This document shows positions 54,034 through 62,474 of a stretch of DNA of 64,000 nucleotides, in pieces. The translations under genes and the position numbers were made by a program. The notes under the pieces are model-generated. The model saw only the letters and a list, made by a program, of their open reading frames with translations, was not told the DNA's origin and made no database searches. Source of the DNA: Olleya sp. Hel_I_94 (lineage in GTDB: Bacteria; Bacteroidota; Bacteroidia; Flavobacteriales; Flavobacteriaceae); the NCBI RefSeq assembly GCF_007827365.1, contig NZ_VISI01000002.1:2423001-2487000 (forward strand), given 5' to 3'. The first letter of the stretch is position 1. Each line of letters begins with the position of its first letter.

Positions 54034-55497
54034 ATGAAAAAAGTAATTACAGTTTGCCTACTATTAATTAGTATCGCAGTTAATGCGCAAGACAATGTTT
54101 TTTTAGGTAGAGGTTTTTGGGGACCATCAGTAACCATCCAAGACGTTAAATCTAAAATAGCAGAGGGTAATAATCCAGCCGAATTAAACGAAAATAATTT
54201 TGACCCAGTTGTCTATGCCATCCTGCAATCTGCACCAATCGATGTTATTAAATACATACAATCATTAGATGGTAACGATGTTAATAAATTAACGCACGAT
54301 GGTCGCACGTATATCTTTTGGGCTGCTTATATAGGCAATGATACTATAATGGAATACTTTATTAGCAAAGGTGCTAAAACAGATATTTTGGACGACCATG
54401 GTTTTACGCCTTTAAATTTTGCTGCTAATGCAGGTCAAACAAACATCAAAGTATATGAGCTTTGTTTGGCAAATGGCGCAAACTTAAAAAAAGATTTAGA
54501 CCATAATGGAGCTAATGCTTTACTATTAGCAGCTCCAACCAATATTACATTAACTAACTACTTTGTGTCTAAAGGCTTAAGTCTAAAAAGCGTAGATAGT
54601 AATGGTAACGGAATTTTTAATTATGTTGCTAAAACAGGTGATGTAGAATTGCTAAAAGGGTTAATGGAAAAAGGATTAAAAGGTACAGATCAAGCCTTTA
54701 TTTTTGCCAGTCAAGGGACTAGAGGTAAAACCAACGGGTTACCTGTTTATAGTTATTTAGAAAGTATTGGTTTAAACCCAAATACTAATTCTCCAGATGA
54801 TGTATCACCTTTACATAATGTAGCAGCAAGAAGTAATGATTTAGAGGTTTTAAATTATTTTATTGAAAAAGGAAATGATGTAAACGCTATCGATAAAAGC
54901 GGAAACACACCTTTTTTAAATGCAGTTAGTCAAAATAATATCGAAGTAATATCGATGCTTTTAAAACAGGTTAAGGATATTGATTACGCTAATAAAAAAG
55001 GAGAAACAGCTTTAATGTTAGCCATCCAAAACAACACTGCAGACGTGGTTAAATTAGTCCTGTCTAATGATGCAAAAACAGATCTTGTTGATACTTACGG
55101 AAATAATTTAGCCCATTATTTAATCCAATCTTTTAACCCAAGAAAAGAAAAAGATTTCACCACTAAATTACAGCTTTTAGAAAGTAAAGGGTTTGAGTTT
55201 ACAACGCCTCAAAAAAATGGTAACACATTATTCCATTTAGCTTTAGATAAAAATAATGTCGAATTTTTAAAACAAATTAATCAATTTGGTATCGATGTAA
55301 ATACTGCAAATAACGAAGGGTATACACCTTTACATTTAGCAGCAATGAAGGCTAAGGATAATACGCTTTTAAAGTATTTAATAGCTATTGGAGCAAATAA
55401 AAAAGCAACCACAGGTTTTGAAGAAACTGCATTTGATTTAGCATCAGAAAACGAAATTTTAAAGAACAAAAAAGTAGCATTAGACTTTTTAAAATAA
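54034..55497 (+). CDS. Exported ankyrin repeat protein
   Basis: 487 residues. A signal peptide (about 1-18, LLLISIAVNA) means the ankyrin domain is periplasmic or surface exposed, which is less common. About ten ankyrin units follow, e.g. DGRTYIFWAAYIGNDTIMEY, HGFTPLNFAANAGQTNIKVY, SGNTPFLNAVSQNNIEVISM, EGYTPLHLAAMKAKDNTLLK. No catalytic domain is seen. It begins 12 bp after the DUF6607 gene. Probably a scaffold for partners in the heme locus (inference). Confidence 0.9.
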   Translation: MKKVITVCLLLISIAVNAQDNVFLGRGFWGPSVTIQDVKSKIAEGNNPAELNENNFDPVVYAILQSAPIDVIKYIQSLDGNDVNKLTHDGRTYIFWAAYIGNDTIMEYFISKGAKTDILDDHGFTPLNFAANAGQTNIKVYELCLANGANLKKDLDHNGANALLLAAPTNITLTNYFVSKGLSLKSVDSNGNGIFNYVAKTGDVELLKGLMEKGLKGTDQAFIFASQGTRGKTNGLPVYSYLESIGLNPNTNSPDDVSPLHNVAARSNDLEVLNYFIEKGNDVNAIDKSGNTPFLNAVSQNNIEVISMLLKQVKDIDYANKKGETALMLAIQNNTADVVKLVLSNDAKTDLVDTYGNNLAHYLIQSFNPRKEKDFTTKLQLLESKGFEFTTPQKNGNTLFHLALDKNNVEFLKQINQFGIDVNTANNEGYTPLHLAAMKAKDNTLLKYLIAIGANKKATTGFEETAFDLASENEILKNKKVALDFLK

Positions 55498-55503
55498 GAT
55501 ATC

Positions 55504-55989
55504 ATGAAAAACATAAAACTAATTTTTAGCATTGCTATACTTAGCATAGCCTTGTTTTCTTTTACAACAATAAACACATCTACTAAGTACAAATGCATGG
55601 TGCAAATGACCAATTATGTTGGCGAAGGAGCTTATGTAGTCATCTCGTTAATTAATCCAGATGGACACTATGAAAAAACATTATATGTTCAAGGAGATGA
55701 TGAGGAGTGGTATAATGACATCACAGAATGGTGGAAATTTCAAGGTAAAGTTAGAGCAGATATTGATGCATTAACAGGAGCTACAATTTCTGGAGGAGAA
55801 CGTGCTATAAGCGTTATTCAAATCGAAGATTCTAAAATAGATGCAGGTTACAGTATACGTTTTGAGTCAGCAGTAGAGGATCAAGAATATTACACAAAAG
55901 ATGTCCAATTTTTGCTAACCTCAGAGAGTGTAAAAAGCAAAACAGAAGGCTCAGGATTTATACGTTACGTACGTTTAATGCCAAATTAA
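55504..55989 (+). CDS. DUF2271 domain periplasmic protein with flavinylation-like motif
   Basis: 161 residues. A signal peptide (about 1-22) is followed by a DUF2271 domain (YVVISLINPDGHYEKTLYVQ, EWWKFQ). Residues 88-96 read D-A-L-T-G-A-T-I-S, close to the ApbE substrate consensus D-x-x-S/T-G-A-T-x-T in which the last Thr of GAT (here Thr94) receives FMN. The gene starts 6 bp after the ankyrin gene and ends 10 bp before the PepSY reductase. A role as a flavin-carrying periplasmic electron acceptor of that reductase is inferred; no ApbE gene is in the window. Confidence 0.85.
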   Translation: MKNIKLIFSIAILSIALFSFTTINTSTKYKCMVQMTNYVGEGAYVVISLINPDGHYEKTLYVQGDDEEWYNDITEWWKFQGKVRADIDALTGATISGGERAISVIQIEDSKIDAGYSIRFESAVEDQEYYTKDVQFLLTSESVKSKTEGSGFIRYVRLMPN

Positions 55990-55999
55990 ACCCATATTT

Positions 56000-58192
56000 A
56001 TGACCCTTTCTATTTGGAGATATAGTCACCTTACACTAGCTATAACCTCATTTGTATTTGTATTTCTAGCAACAATAACTGGTATTATACTTGCTTTTCA
56101 GCCAATATCAGAGCAGATGCAACCCTTTAAAATAGAAAGTGTAAATCAGTTGGATGTAGACCAAACGATAACAACGTTTAAGGATAAATATCCCGAAATT
56201 ATTAATATAGAAGTAGATGCAAATCAGTTTGTGTCTGCTTCTGTAATTACCGCAGATGGGACTTCGTTAAATGGTTATTTTAATCCAAAAACCGCTGCTT
56301 TTTTAGGTGAAAAGCCAGAGATTTCAGCCTTTTTTAAATTTACTACAAATTTTCATCGTTCGTTATTTTTAAAAGGAATAGGACGCTTTTTTGTGGGTTT
56401 AGGCTCGTTTTTACTATTCTTGATAGCAATTACAGGTTCTATTTTAATTGTTAAACGTCAAAGCGGAATTAAGCGCATTTTCGCAAAAGTGGTTAACGAG
56501 AATTTTTCCCAATATTGGCATGTGGTTTTAGGACGATTATCCTTAATTCCTATTATAATTATCACGTTAACTGGTGTGTATTTGTCACTGCTTAAATTTG
56601 ATTTAATTTCAGAAAAAAAACAAAAACACACTGTTGATTTTCAAACTACAGCTTTCGCTGAAAAGCAGCCTGATATAAATATTTTTAATACCACACGATT
56701 AACTGAAGTTGTCAATTTAGAGTTCCCTTTTTCCGAAGATGAAGAAGACTACTACATCTTAAAGTTAAAAGATAAAGAAGTCTTGGTCCATCAATATTCT
56801 GGGCAAGTTTTAAGTCAGGTAGACTATCCTATGGTTACATTTTTATCCAACCTAAGTCTAACATGGCATACAGGTAAAGGTAGTATCCTTTGGTCTATAA
56901 TATTATTGATTGCCTGTCTTAATATTTTATTTTTTATCTATTCTGGATTTAAAATGACCATTGAAAGAAGAAAAAACAAAGCATTGCCTAAAAATAAATT
57001 TACTAAGGATAAAGCTGAGGTTATTATCCTGGTAGGCTCAGAAACAGGACAGTCTTATGCTTTAGCTACAGCGTTTTATAAGGGAGTAATAGCTAATGGT
57101 ATAACGGTTTACATATCAGATTTAAATAGCTATACGACGTATAAAAACGCCAAGCAACTTGTTGTATTTACTTCCACATATGGCGAAGGTGAAGCACCTA
57201 TTAACGCTAAAAATTTTATTACGCTATTAAAAAGTGTGCCACAAGAGCAAACTATAAATTATGCAGTTGTTGGTTTTGGTTCATTAAAGTATAAAGCATA
57301 TTGTAAATATGCCCAAATGGTGGATGCTAGTTTGCAATTACATCCCAATTTTACACCTAATCTGCAATTGCAAAAAATCCATAACCAATCGCAATCTACT
57401 TTTAAAGATTGGTTACAACAATGGAATACAGTAGTTGGTACAAATGTTAGTCTAGTACTAGATAATCCAACAATAAAAACTAAAAAGCAACAAACATTTA
57501 AAGTCATAAATAAAACGTTATTAAATGTGGACAATACGTTTGTATTACAGCTAAAACCTACCAAGAAAATTAATTTTATATCTGGTGATTTGTTAGCTGT
57601 GTACCCAAAACAAGATGGAATAGAAAGGCTTTACTCGATAGGTAAAATGGACAATCAAATTGTTATAAGTGTCAAAAAACACGAGTTTGGTGTGTGTTCT
57701 ACTTACTTTAATACATTACAAAAAGAGGACGTGGTTAATGCCATAATAAAACCTAATCCTACTTTTAATCTTCCTGTAAATGCTAAACGTGTCGTGTTAA
57801 TTGCAAACGGAACAGGAATTGGTCCTTTTTTAGGAATGATTAACACGAATCCACAAATTGAAAAGCATTTATTTTGGGGTGGACGTACCAAGCAATCTTT
57901 AAGTTTATATCAAAAATATATAGATAGTGGATTACAACATAATACGCTAAGCAGTTTTAATGTCGCTTTTTCTCAAGAACAAGAAGTGAAAAATTATGTG
58001 CAAGATATTGTGGCAAAAAATGCAGCAATTATAACACAGGTTTTAGAGGATGATGGCATCATCATGATTTGTGGCTCTGTAGCAATGCAAAACAATGTCT
58101 TGGAAGTCTTAAACCATATTACCACAACTAAATTACAACTGCCTATTAGCTTTTATATAGATAATCAGGTGATAAAAACGGACTGTTATTAA
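56000..58192 (+). CDS. PepSY membrane / flavodoxin / FAD-NADPH reductase fusion (transmembrane ferric or heme reductase)
   Basis: 730 residues in three parts. (1) Residues 1-325: PepSY-associated transmembrane region with four helices and His10, His119, His174 and His290 at helix ends, possible heme b ligands. (2) 340-475: flavodoxin domain (VGSETGQSYALA, TSTYGEGEAP, VVGFGS) for FMN. (3) 495-730: CysJ/P450-reductase-like module with FAD motif RLYSIGK (543-549) and NADPH motif IANGTGIGPFLGM. This layout moves electrons from cytoplasmic NADPH through the inner membrane. In the heme locus, the acceptor is probably periplasmic iron or heme, perhaps through the DUF2271 protein. Residues 218-221 come from a variant of the dispersed palindrome. 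Confidence 0.9.
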   Translation: MTLSIWRYSHLTLAITSFVFVFLATITGIILAFQPISEQMQPFKIESVNQLDVDQTITTFKDKYPEIINIEVDANQFVSASVITADGTSLNGYFNPKTAAFLGEKPEISAFFKFTTNFHRSLFLKGIGRFFVGLGSFLLFLIAITGSILIVKRQSGIKRIFAKVVNENFSQYWHVVLGRLSLIPIIIITLTGVYLSLLKFDLISEKKQKHTVDFQTTAFAEKQPDINIFNTTRLTEVVNLEFPFSEDEEDYYILKLKDKEVLVHQYSGQVLSQVDYPMVTFLSNLSLTWHTGKGSILWSIILLIACLNILFFIYSGFKMTIERRKNKALPKNKFTKDKAEVIILVGSETGQSYALATAFYKGVIANGITVYISDLNSYTTYKNAKQLVVFTSTYGEGEAPINAKNFITLLKSVPQEQTINYAVVGFGSLKYKAYCKYAQMVDASLQLHPNFTPNLQLQKIHNQSQSTFKDWLQQWNTVVGTNVSLVLDNPTIKTKKQQTFKVINKTLLNVDNTFVLQLKPTKKINFISGDLLAVYPKQDGIERLYSIGKMDNQIVISVKKHEFGVCSTYFNTLQKEDVVNAIIKPNPTFNLPVNAKRVVLIANGTGIGPFLGMINTNPQIEKHLFWGGRTKQSLSLYQKYIDSGLQHNTLSSFNVAFSQEQEVKNYVQDIVAKNAAIITQVLEDDGIIMICGSVAMQNNVLEVLNHITTTKLQLPISFYIDNQVIKTDCY
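56650..56665. repeat. Variant of the short dispersed palindrome inside the reductase gene
   Basis: AGCTTTCGCTGAAAAG encodes A-F-A-E-K in a non-conserved periplasmic loop. It differs from the core GCTTTCGCGGAAAGC at two positions. Confidence 0.4.
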
Positions 58193-58210
58193 CTTGTAAA
58201 ACTTAAAATT

Positions 58211-58567
58211 ATGTGCACTAATATAGAAGCTATTTCAAAAACCTCACAAGGTGAATTAAACTACTGTAAAGGATGCAAGCAGTTTCATTTTGAGTTTAAT
58301 AATATTTATTTTGAGTTTACGCCAGAACAATTTGAGCAATTTAAAGCCTACATTTTATATGTTGAAGCAGATTATTGGGAACATAAATATGCTTGTGCAA
58401 ATGTTAAGCGTAAAATACCAATCCCAACTTTACAAGACAATTTAGTGTTAATGTTTGATAGGCAAGAAATTAAAGAGCTTAAAGTACTGGTTAGCCAAAA
58501 AAACAAGGCTGTTTTTGATACTTTACTTAATGTAGACGATATAGATTACACTTATATTGTTAACTAG
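58211..58567 (+). CDS. Small conserved protein (DUF6686-like)
   Basis: 118 residues, cytoplasmic. It begins MCTNIEAIS with a CKGC pair (NYCKGCKQFHFEFNN) and a later Cys (YACANVKRK), suggesting a possible metal or redox site. I assign it to DUF6686 from its N-terminus, with moderate certainty. It starts 18 bp after the reductase, so it ends the heme/iron operon. No function known. Confidence 0.72.
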   Translation: MCTNIEAISKTSQGELNYCKGCKQFHFEFNNIYFEFTPEQFEQFKAYILYVEADYWEHKYACANVKRKIPIPTLQDNLVLMFDRQEIKELKVLVSQKNKAVFDTLLNVDDIDYTYIVN

Positions 58568-58592
58568 AATAGCTTAAAATTTATTATTATCT

Positions 58593-58600
58593 TAAATTTG
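58593..58600 (+). promoter_or_regulatory. -7 box of the gene at 58633
   Basis: TAAATTTG, 32 bases ahead of the ATG; it suggests that the next gene has its own transcript. Confidence 0.4.
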
Positions 58601-58632
58601 CAGCTTAATACTATTTTAGAGTCAATTAAGTC

Positions 58633-59028
58633 ATGAAAAAGGATATCCAAATACCAGTTGTTGAAAACGTATATGTTGCTATTGTTAATGAGTATAATGA
58701 CATATACAAAACACAAGACTGGAACGCTTATATTATAAATGATAAAGCGGTTGATTTAGACACGGTATTGATTGTAACTAGTGGTTTCTCGGAGGATAAA
58801 ATGACTTCTATTTTTAGAAAAAAACTAGACAAGCTACCTAAAAAAAGCTATGCTAAAATCGAGTTGATGCAAGAAGATTTATTTGCATTAAACAATCAAT
58901 TTAAGGTTACCTTTTTTGAAGGTAATACTATGTTTGACAAAACGTATACTTTTAGAAAAAACACAATTAATTTAAAGGCTTTACAACCAATACCTTTAAT
59001 GGAAGCACGTGGTGTTTTGGTTAAGTAA
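58633..59028 (+). CDS. Conserved hypothetical protein
   Basis: 131 residues, soluble. It contains VENVYVAIVNEYNDIYKTQD, WNAYIINDKAVDLDTVLIVT and FRKNTINLKALQPIPLMEAR. I do not recognise a named family. Codon use is like the neighbours. It is followed by the second dispersed repeat element and a strong terminator. Confidence 0.75.
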   Translation: MKKDIQIPVVENVYVAIVNEYNDIYKTQDWNAYIINDKAVDLDTVLIVTSGFSEDKMTSIFRKKLDKLPKKSYAKIELMQEDLFALNNQFKVTFFEGNTMFDKTYTFRKNTINLKALQPIPLMEARGVLVK

Positions 59029-59092
59029 TATTATAAAGATTACATAATACGGTTTAAAACAAATTATGATTAGTCTTTAGCTTGGCTAATAC

Positions 59093-59182
59093 TTGCGTTA
59101 GCGATTGCAGTGTAAATCCTTTTTATGAGGCACGATTAAAAAGATTGTAACGTAAAGCGCGACCCTTGGGTAACGCCCAAAA
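59093..59182 (-). repeat. Dispersed intergenic repeat element, copy 2
   Basis: 90 bp, inverted relative to copy 1 at 41536-41634. On the minus strand it starts with the same 27 bases (core GGGCGTTACCCAAGGGTCGC) and ends with ATCGCTAACGCAA. The middle differs, with AATC-rich halves around GTGCCTC able to form a hairpin (AATCTTTTTAATC / AAAAAGGATT). It lies between two convergent genes. Confidence 0.75.
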
Positions 59183-59200
59183 TAAAAATGATTGAAATTA

Positions 59201-59236
59201 AAAAGTCCCTTTGTTTAGCGCAAAGGGACTTTTTTT
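59201..59236. terminator. Bidirectional terminator between 58633 gene and gpsA
   Basis: A perfect 13-bp stem AAAAGTCCCTTTG / CAAAGGGACTTTT with a 7-base loop and T-runs on both strands. Its right end overlaps the gpsA stop codon. Confidence 0.92.
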
Positions 59237-60236
59237 AATCTAATTTATCGGTTAGTTTTTGAAACACTTTTTTAGCGTCCTTACCTTCGTATAATACAGC
59301 GTATACTGCATCTACAATGGGTAAGCGTGTTTTCTTTTTGTTTTTCTCGTTAAGTAAATGGGCACTTTTTGTGGCATAGTAACCTTCTGCGACCATACTC
59401 ATTTCCATTTGTGCAGATTTTACGGTGTAGCCTTTACCAATCATGTTTCCAAACATGCGGTTTCTAGAAAATGTGGAGTAGCCTGTTACTAATAAATCGC
59501 CTAAGTAAGCCGAGTTGTTTATGTTACGTTTCATTTTGTGCATTTTCTTGATAAAGCGTTTCATTTCGCGTATTGCGTTGCTCATTAATACACTTTGGAA
59601 GTTGTCTCCATAACCTAAACCGTGTGCTATACCTGCTGCAATTGCGTATATGTTTTTTAGCATTACTGCGTATTCTGTACCAATAACATCGTCACTTGTT
59701 TTAGTTTTAATATAGTCACTGGATAAAACGTCTGCTATGGCTTGCGCTTTTTTCTGGTCTGCACAGGATATGGTTAGGTAAGATAAACGCTCTAAAGCGA
59801 CTTCTTCTGCGTGACAAGGTCCTGCAATGACACCTATGTTTTCAAAGGGTATGTTATAGTTATCATGAAAATGCTCGCCTAATAGTTTTCCGGTTTCTGG
59901 AATAATACCTTTTACTGCAGAGACTACGGTTTTGTTGGTAATATCTACGGTAAGTTTTTGTAACTCGGAATGTATAAAAGCGGATGGTACTACAAAAATT
60001 AGTACATCTGCATATTCAGCCATTTCGTCAATGTCGTTACTTAATTTAAGTTGTTCTAAATGGAACTCGACAGAACTTAAGTAGCTAGGATTATGTTGTT
60101 CTTTTAATAAGTGTTCTTTTGTATAAACGCTACGCATGTACCATCCTACTTCTTCCAGGTTTTCGCACAGCATTTTTACAATTGCAGTAGCCCAACTTCC
60201 GGATCCAAAAACAGCGTATTTTAATTGTTGACTCAT
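59235..60236 (-). CDS. gpsA: Glycerol-3-phosphate dehydrogenase [NAD(P)+]
   Basis: 333 residues, usual length. NAD(P) motif GSGSWATAI (11-19), FVVPSAF, VSAVKGI, IAGPCHAEEVA and the helical C-terminal domain with YAVMLKNIYAIAAGIAHGLG (with the catalytic Lys) and TGYSTFSRNRMFG. It reduces dihydroxyacetone phosphate to sn-glycerol 3-phosphate for phospholipid synthesis in the cytoplasm. Its stop codon overlaps the terminator. Single-gene transcript. Confidence 0.97.
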   Translation of the reverse strand: MSQQLKYAVFGSGSWATAIVKMLCENLEEVGWYMRSVYTKEHLLKEQHNPSYLSSVEFHLEQLKLSNDIDEMAEYADVLIFVVPSAFIHSELQKLTVDITNKTVVSAVKGIIPETGKLLGEHFHDNYNIPFENIGVIAGPCHAEEVALERLSYLTISCADQKKAQAIADVLSSDYIKTKTSDDVIGTEYAVMLKNIYAIAAGIAHGLGYGDNFQSVLMSNAIREMKRFIKKMHKMKRNINNSAYLGDLLVTGYSTFSRNRMFGNMIGKGYTVKSAQMEMSMVAEGYYATKSAHLLNEKNKKKTRLPIVDAVYAVLYEGKDAKKVFQKLTDKLD

Positions 60237-60257
60237 ATAAGGGATTAAATTCTATAT

Positions 60258-60265
60258 CAAAAATA
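60258..60265 (-). promoter_or_regulatory. -7 box of gpsA
   Basis: CAAAAATA, which is TATTTTTG on the minus strand, 21 bases ahead of the gpsA ATG. Confidence 0.4.
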
Positions 60266-60367
60266 CATAAAATTTTACTTCTTTAATTTTATCTAATTAA
60301 CAAACCATTATCATTTTTGGCACGCCTTTTGAAATTAGTCTATTATCAATCCTTAAAACGACACATT

Positions 60368-61318
60368 ATGAAGACAATAAAACTACTTTCAGGTTTTGCT
60401 TTAATAGCAATATTATTTACCTCTTGTTATAGCGAGGTTATTGTAGACGACTATAATGGTTATAATGAGCTAGTACCAGTTAGTATTAACCAAGTGCTAA
60501 ATTCGCACGAGTTATGGTACGTTGCAGTGGATGAAACTATAGGTTATGGCGAGTCTCCTTTTTTACAGATAGCATTCACCATTTCTTTTAGAAACGGTAC
60601 GCTGTACGCTAATAATAATTTAGTTGGTATTGGTAGTCAAGGTAACGGTTTTGGTATCCCAATTGGAAATTATAATGCTTACAACATGATATTAGACGTA
60701 GACCATGATATTGATGGTTATGATAGCTTTGATGTGTATCAAATAGATAATAATACCATAGAGTTGTACAACCCGTTTACAGACACCTCGTACTTTTTAC
60801 ATGGTTACCAACGTAGCACTTTTGATTTTGATTATGTGTTTTACGACAACTTACAATACTTTTTACAAGAATATGAAGCTTGGGAAAAAACATACACAAG
60901 CAATTATGGTGCTTTAAATGAGTTTGATAACGAAAATTATTTGCAATTTTTATCAGGCGGAAACGATAACACGTTTAGAAGTAGTCAGGATCCAAACGGA
61001 ATTAATCCAAACAATTTATATTGGGATTACTCAGGATTTTATAACGTAGGAAACTTTAGCGGAAACATGTACTTAAAGTCATTAGTATTAGATTATGATT
61101 ATTTTGATAATGAGCAGTTTGAGTTAAGTATTATCAATGATCAACGTATAGAGTTATTCCATCCAAGTTCTGGAACCGTTTACGAGTTTACTGGTAGAGG
61201 ATATATCCAATATTTAAAGGTTGGTACAGAACTTAATAGAGCTAAAACTTCTGGTCTTAAAAAACGTGTACAACACACCAAAAAACAAGATAATCCTAGA
61301 GAAAACTCTAGAGCATAA
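60368..61318 (+). CDS. Hypothetical lipoprotein
   Basis: 316 residues from ATG 60368, which gives a clean lipoprotein signal (SGFALIAILFTSC, Cys20); an in-frame extension to 60317 lacks this. The mature part is rich in Tyr, Asn and Asp, with two similar halves: ELWYVAVDETIGYGESPFLQ...DSFDVYQIDNNTIELYNP and LYWDYSGFYNVGNFSGNMYL...EQFELSIINDQRIELFHP. This suggests an internal duplication of a beta domain. No enzyme motif is seen. The C-terminal tail is basic. It is followed by its own terminator. Confidence 0.8.
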   Translation: MKTIKLLSGFALIAILFTSCYSEVIVDDYNGYNELVPVSINQVLNSHELWYVAVDETIGYGESPFLQIAFTISFRNGTLYANNNLVGIGSQGNGFGIPIGNYNAYNMILDVDHDIDGYDSFDVYQIDNNTIELYNPFTDTSYFLHGYQRSTFDFDYVFYDNLQYFLQEYEAWEKTYTSNYGALNEFDNENYLQFLSGGNDNTFRSSQDPNGINPNNLYWDYSGFYNVGNFSGNMYLKSLVLDYDYFDNEQFELSIINDQRIELFHPSSGTVYEFTGRGYIQYLKVGTELNRAKTSGLKKRVQHTKKQDNPRENSRA

Positions 61319-61346
61319 TATATTGAATTAGTCATTTAGTTAGTTT

Positions 61347-61382
61347 AAAAACCGCTTAGAGCAAGTCTTTAAGCGGTTTTTT
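61347..61382 (+). terminator. Rho-independent terminator of the lipoprotein gene
   Basis: Stem AAAAACCGCTTA / TAAGCGGTTTTT with a loop of about 11 bases, followed by T-rich sequence. Confidence 0.85.
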
Positions 61383-61494
61383 ATTGTATACTTTAACAAA
61401 GACTTGGCATAAGAGTTGTTAACATAAGTTGCAGTTAGACAACTAATTTTTTAACTTTATAAATATTAAATAACACTAAACAACAATCATAATT

Positions 61495-61989
61495 ATGGGA
61501 TTATTTTCATTTATTAAAAATGCAGGAGCTAAAGTTTTTGGAATAGGAAAAACTGATAAAGAAGAAGCTGCAGCAGCCGAAGCAGCAGAGGTTAAAATGG
61601 AAACATTAGCTGCTAGAAAATTAGAAGAAACAGCAAGTGATCTAGACTTACAAGTAGAGGGTTTAAGTATCTTTATAGATGATGATGCAGCAACCATTAC
61701 TGGAGTAGCAGCAGATCAGGCAACCAAAGAAAAAGTAGTATTATTAGTAGGTAATAGTGATGGTATTGCAACTGTAGACGACCAAATGACAGTAGCTGTA
61801 GCAGAAGTTGAGGCGCCAGAAGCACAGTTTCATGCTGTAGTAAGTGGAGATACTTTAGGTAAAATAGCGAAGCATTACTATGGTGACGCTATGAAATATC
61901 CAGAAATTTTTGAAGCCAATAAACCAATGCTTACAGATCCAGATAAAATTTATGTTGGACAAGTATTACGCATACCTGCTTTGGACTAA
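61495..61989 (+). CDS. BON and LysM domain protein (YgaU/LysM-type)
   Basis: 164 residues without a signal peptide. The start MGLFSFIKNAGAKVFGIG is typical of YgaU-like proteins. A BON domain (about 45-108, LDLQVEGLSIFIDDDAATIT) and a C-terminal LysM domain (about 112-162, HAVVSGDTLGKIAKHYYGDA, YVGQVLRIP) follow. In E. coli YgaU (Kbp) is a K+-binding protein. An Ala/Glu-rich helix links the parts. It stands between two terminators. Confidence 0.92.
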   Translation: MGLFSFIKNAGAKVFGIGKTDKEEAAAAEAAEVKMETLAARKLEETASDLDLQVEGLSIFIDDDAATITGVAADQATKEKVVLLVGNSDGIATVDDQMTVAVAEVEAPEAQFHAVVSGDTLGKIAKHYYGDAMKYPEIFEANKPMLTDPDKIYVGQVLRIPALD

Positions 61990-62005
61990 ACGCATTATAT
62001 TTTAT

Positions 62006-62042
62006 GTAAAAAACGCTAGCTTAATAGTCGGTGTTTTTTTTG
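62006..62042 (+). terminator. Probable terminator after the LysM gene
   Basis: Imperfect hairpin (CGCTA / TAG-CG with flanking A- and T-runs) followed by eight T, 20-30 bp after the stop. Confidence 0.4.
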
Positions 62043-62046
62043 TTTT

Positions 62047-62220
62047 TTACTCAACGTCATTTATAATATTAATAACATGTCTAGTAAAATAGGCTAGCAT
62101 AATTAGTAATCCAACTATATTTAACCAAACAACTTTGTTGTTTGATTTTAAGTTTTGTTTGATGTTAACTGTGATAGTGTAAATCACGTAAATTAAGCCT
62201 ATTGTAAAAATGTATTTCAA
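62047..62220 (-). CDS. Possible small membrane protein (TTG start)
   Basis: 57 codons from a TTG at 62220: starts LKYIFTIGLIYVIYTITVN and ends YFTRHVINIINDVE, with two hydrophobic segments. No ATG is available and the frame overlaps nothing. It lies after a second small membrane-protein frame on the same strand. The hydrophobic pattern is better than chance, but the odd start leaves it uncertain. Confidence 0.35.
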   Translation of the reverse strand: MKYIFTIGLIYVIYTITVNIKQNLKSNNKVVWLNIVGLLIMLAYFTRHVINIINDVE

Positions 62221-62239
62221 GGTTGTGTCAAGCTTTATC

Positions 62240-62431
62240 TTATTTTTTTTCTGTTTTAAAATATATAAAAAATGGCATTATTATAAATAACACAACTAGA
62301 ATAGGGATATAATTAAATTTGTAGTCACCTCTTAATAGATGATTATTAACTAAACCAAAAAAACCATAACCAAAAAGAGTAGCAATAAATGATATGATAT
62401 AATAAAGTATAAACTGTTTTAATGTTTACAT
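62240..62431 (-). pseudogene. Possible small membrane protein with stop at codon 2
   Basis: From ATG 62431 the frame reads M, stop (TAA at 62428-62426), then TLKQFILYYIISFIATLFGY and on to PFFIYFKTEKK, 63 codons with two transmembrane segments. AAA instead of TAA would give the ordinary start MKTLKQF. So this may be a gene killed by a single A-to-T change, a sequencing error, or not a gene. It follows the 62475-62981 gene by 43 bp on the same strand. The stretch 62043-62474 holds nothing else I can see. Confidence 0.35.
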
Positions 62432-62474
62432 GTTTTTTAAGTTTAGAGTATTTGAATTCATATACCATTCTTTT

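Noticed and set aside
60368..61318. Lipoprotein gene as a nucleotidyltransferase related to nadD nearby
   Set aside because: It has a lipobox and beta-rich body but no GxFxPxHxGH motif; the true nadD is at 63047-63625.
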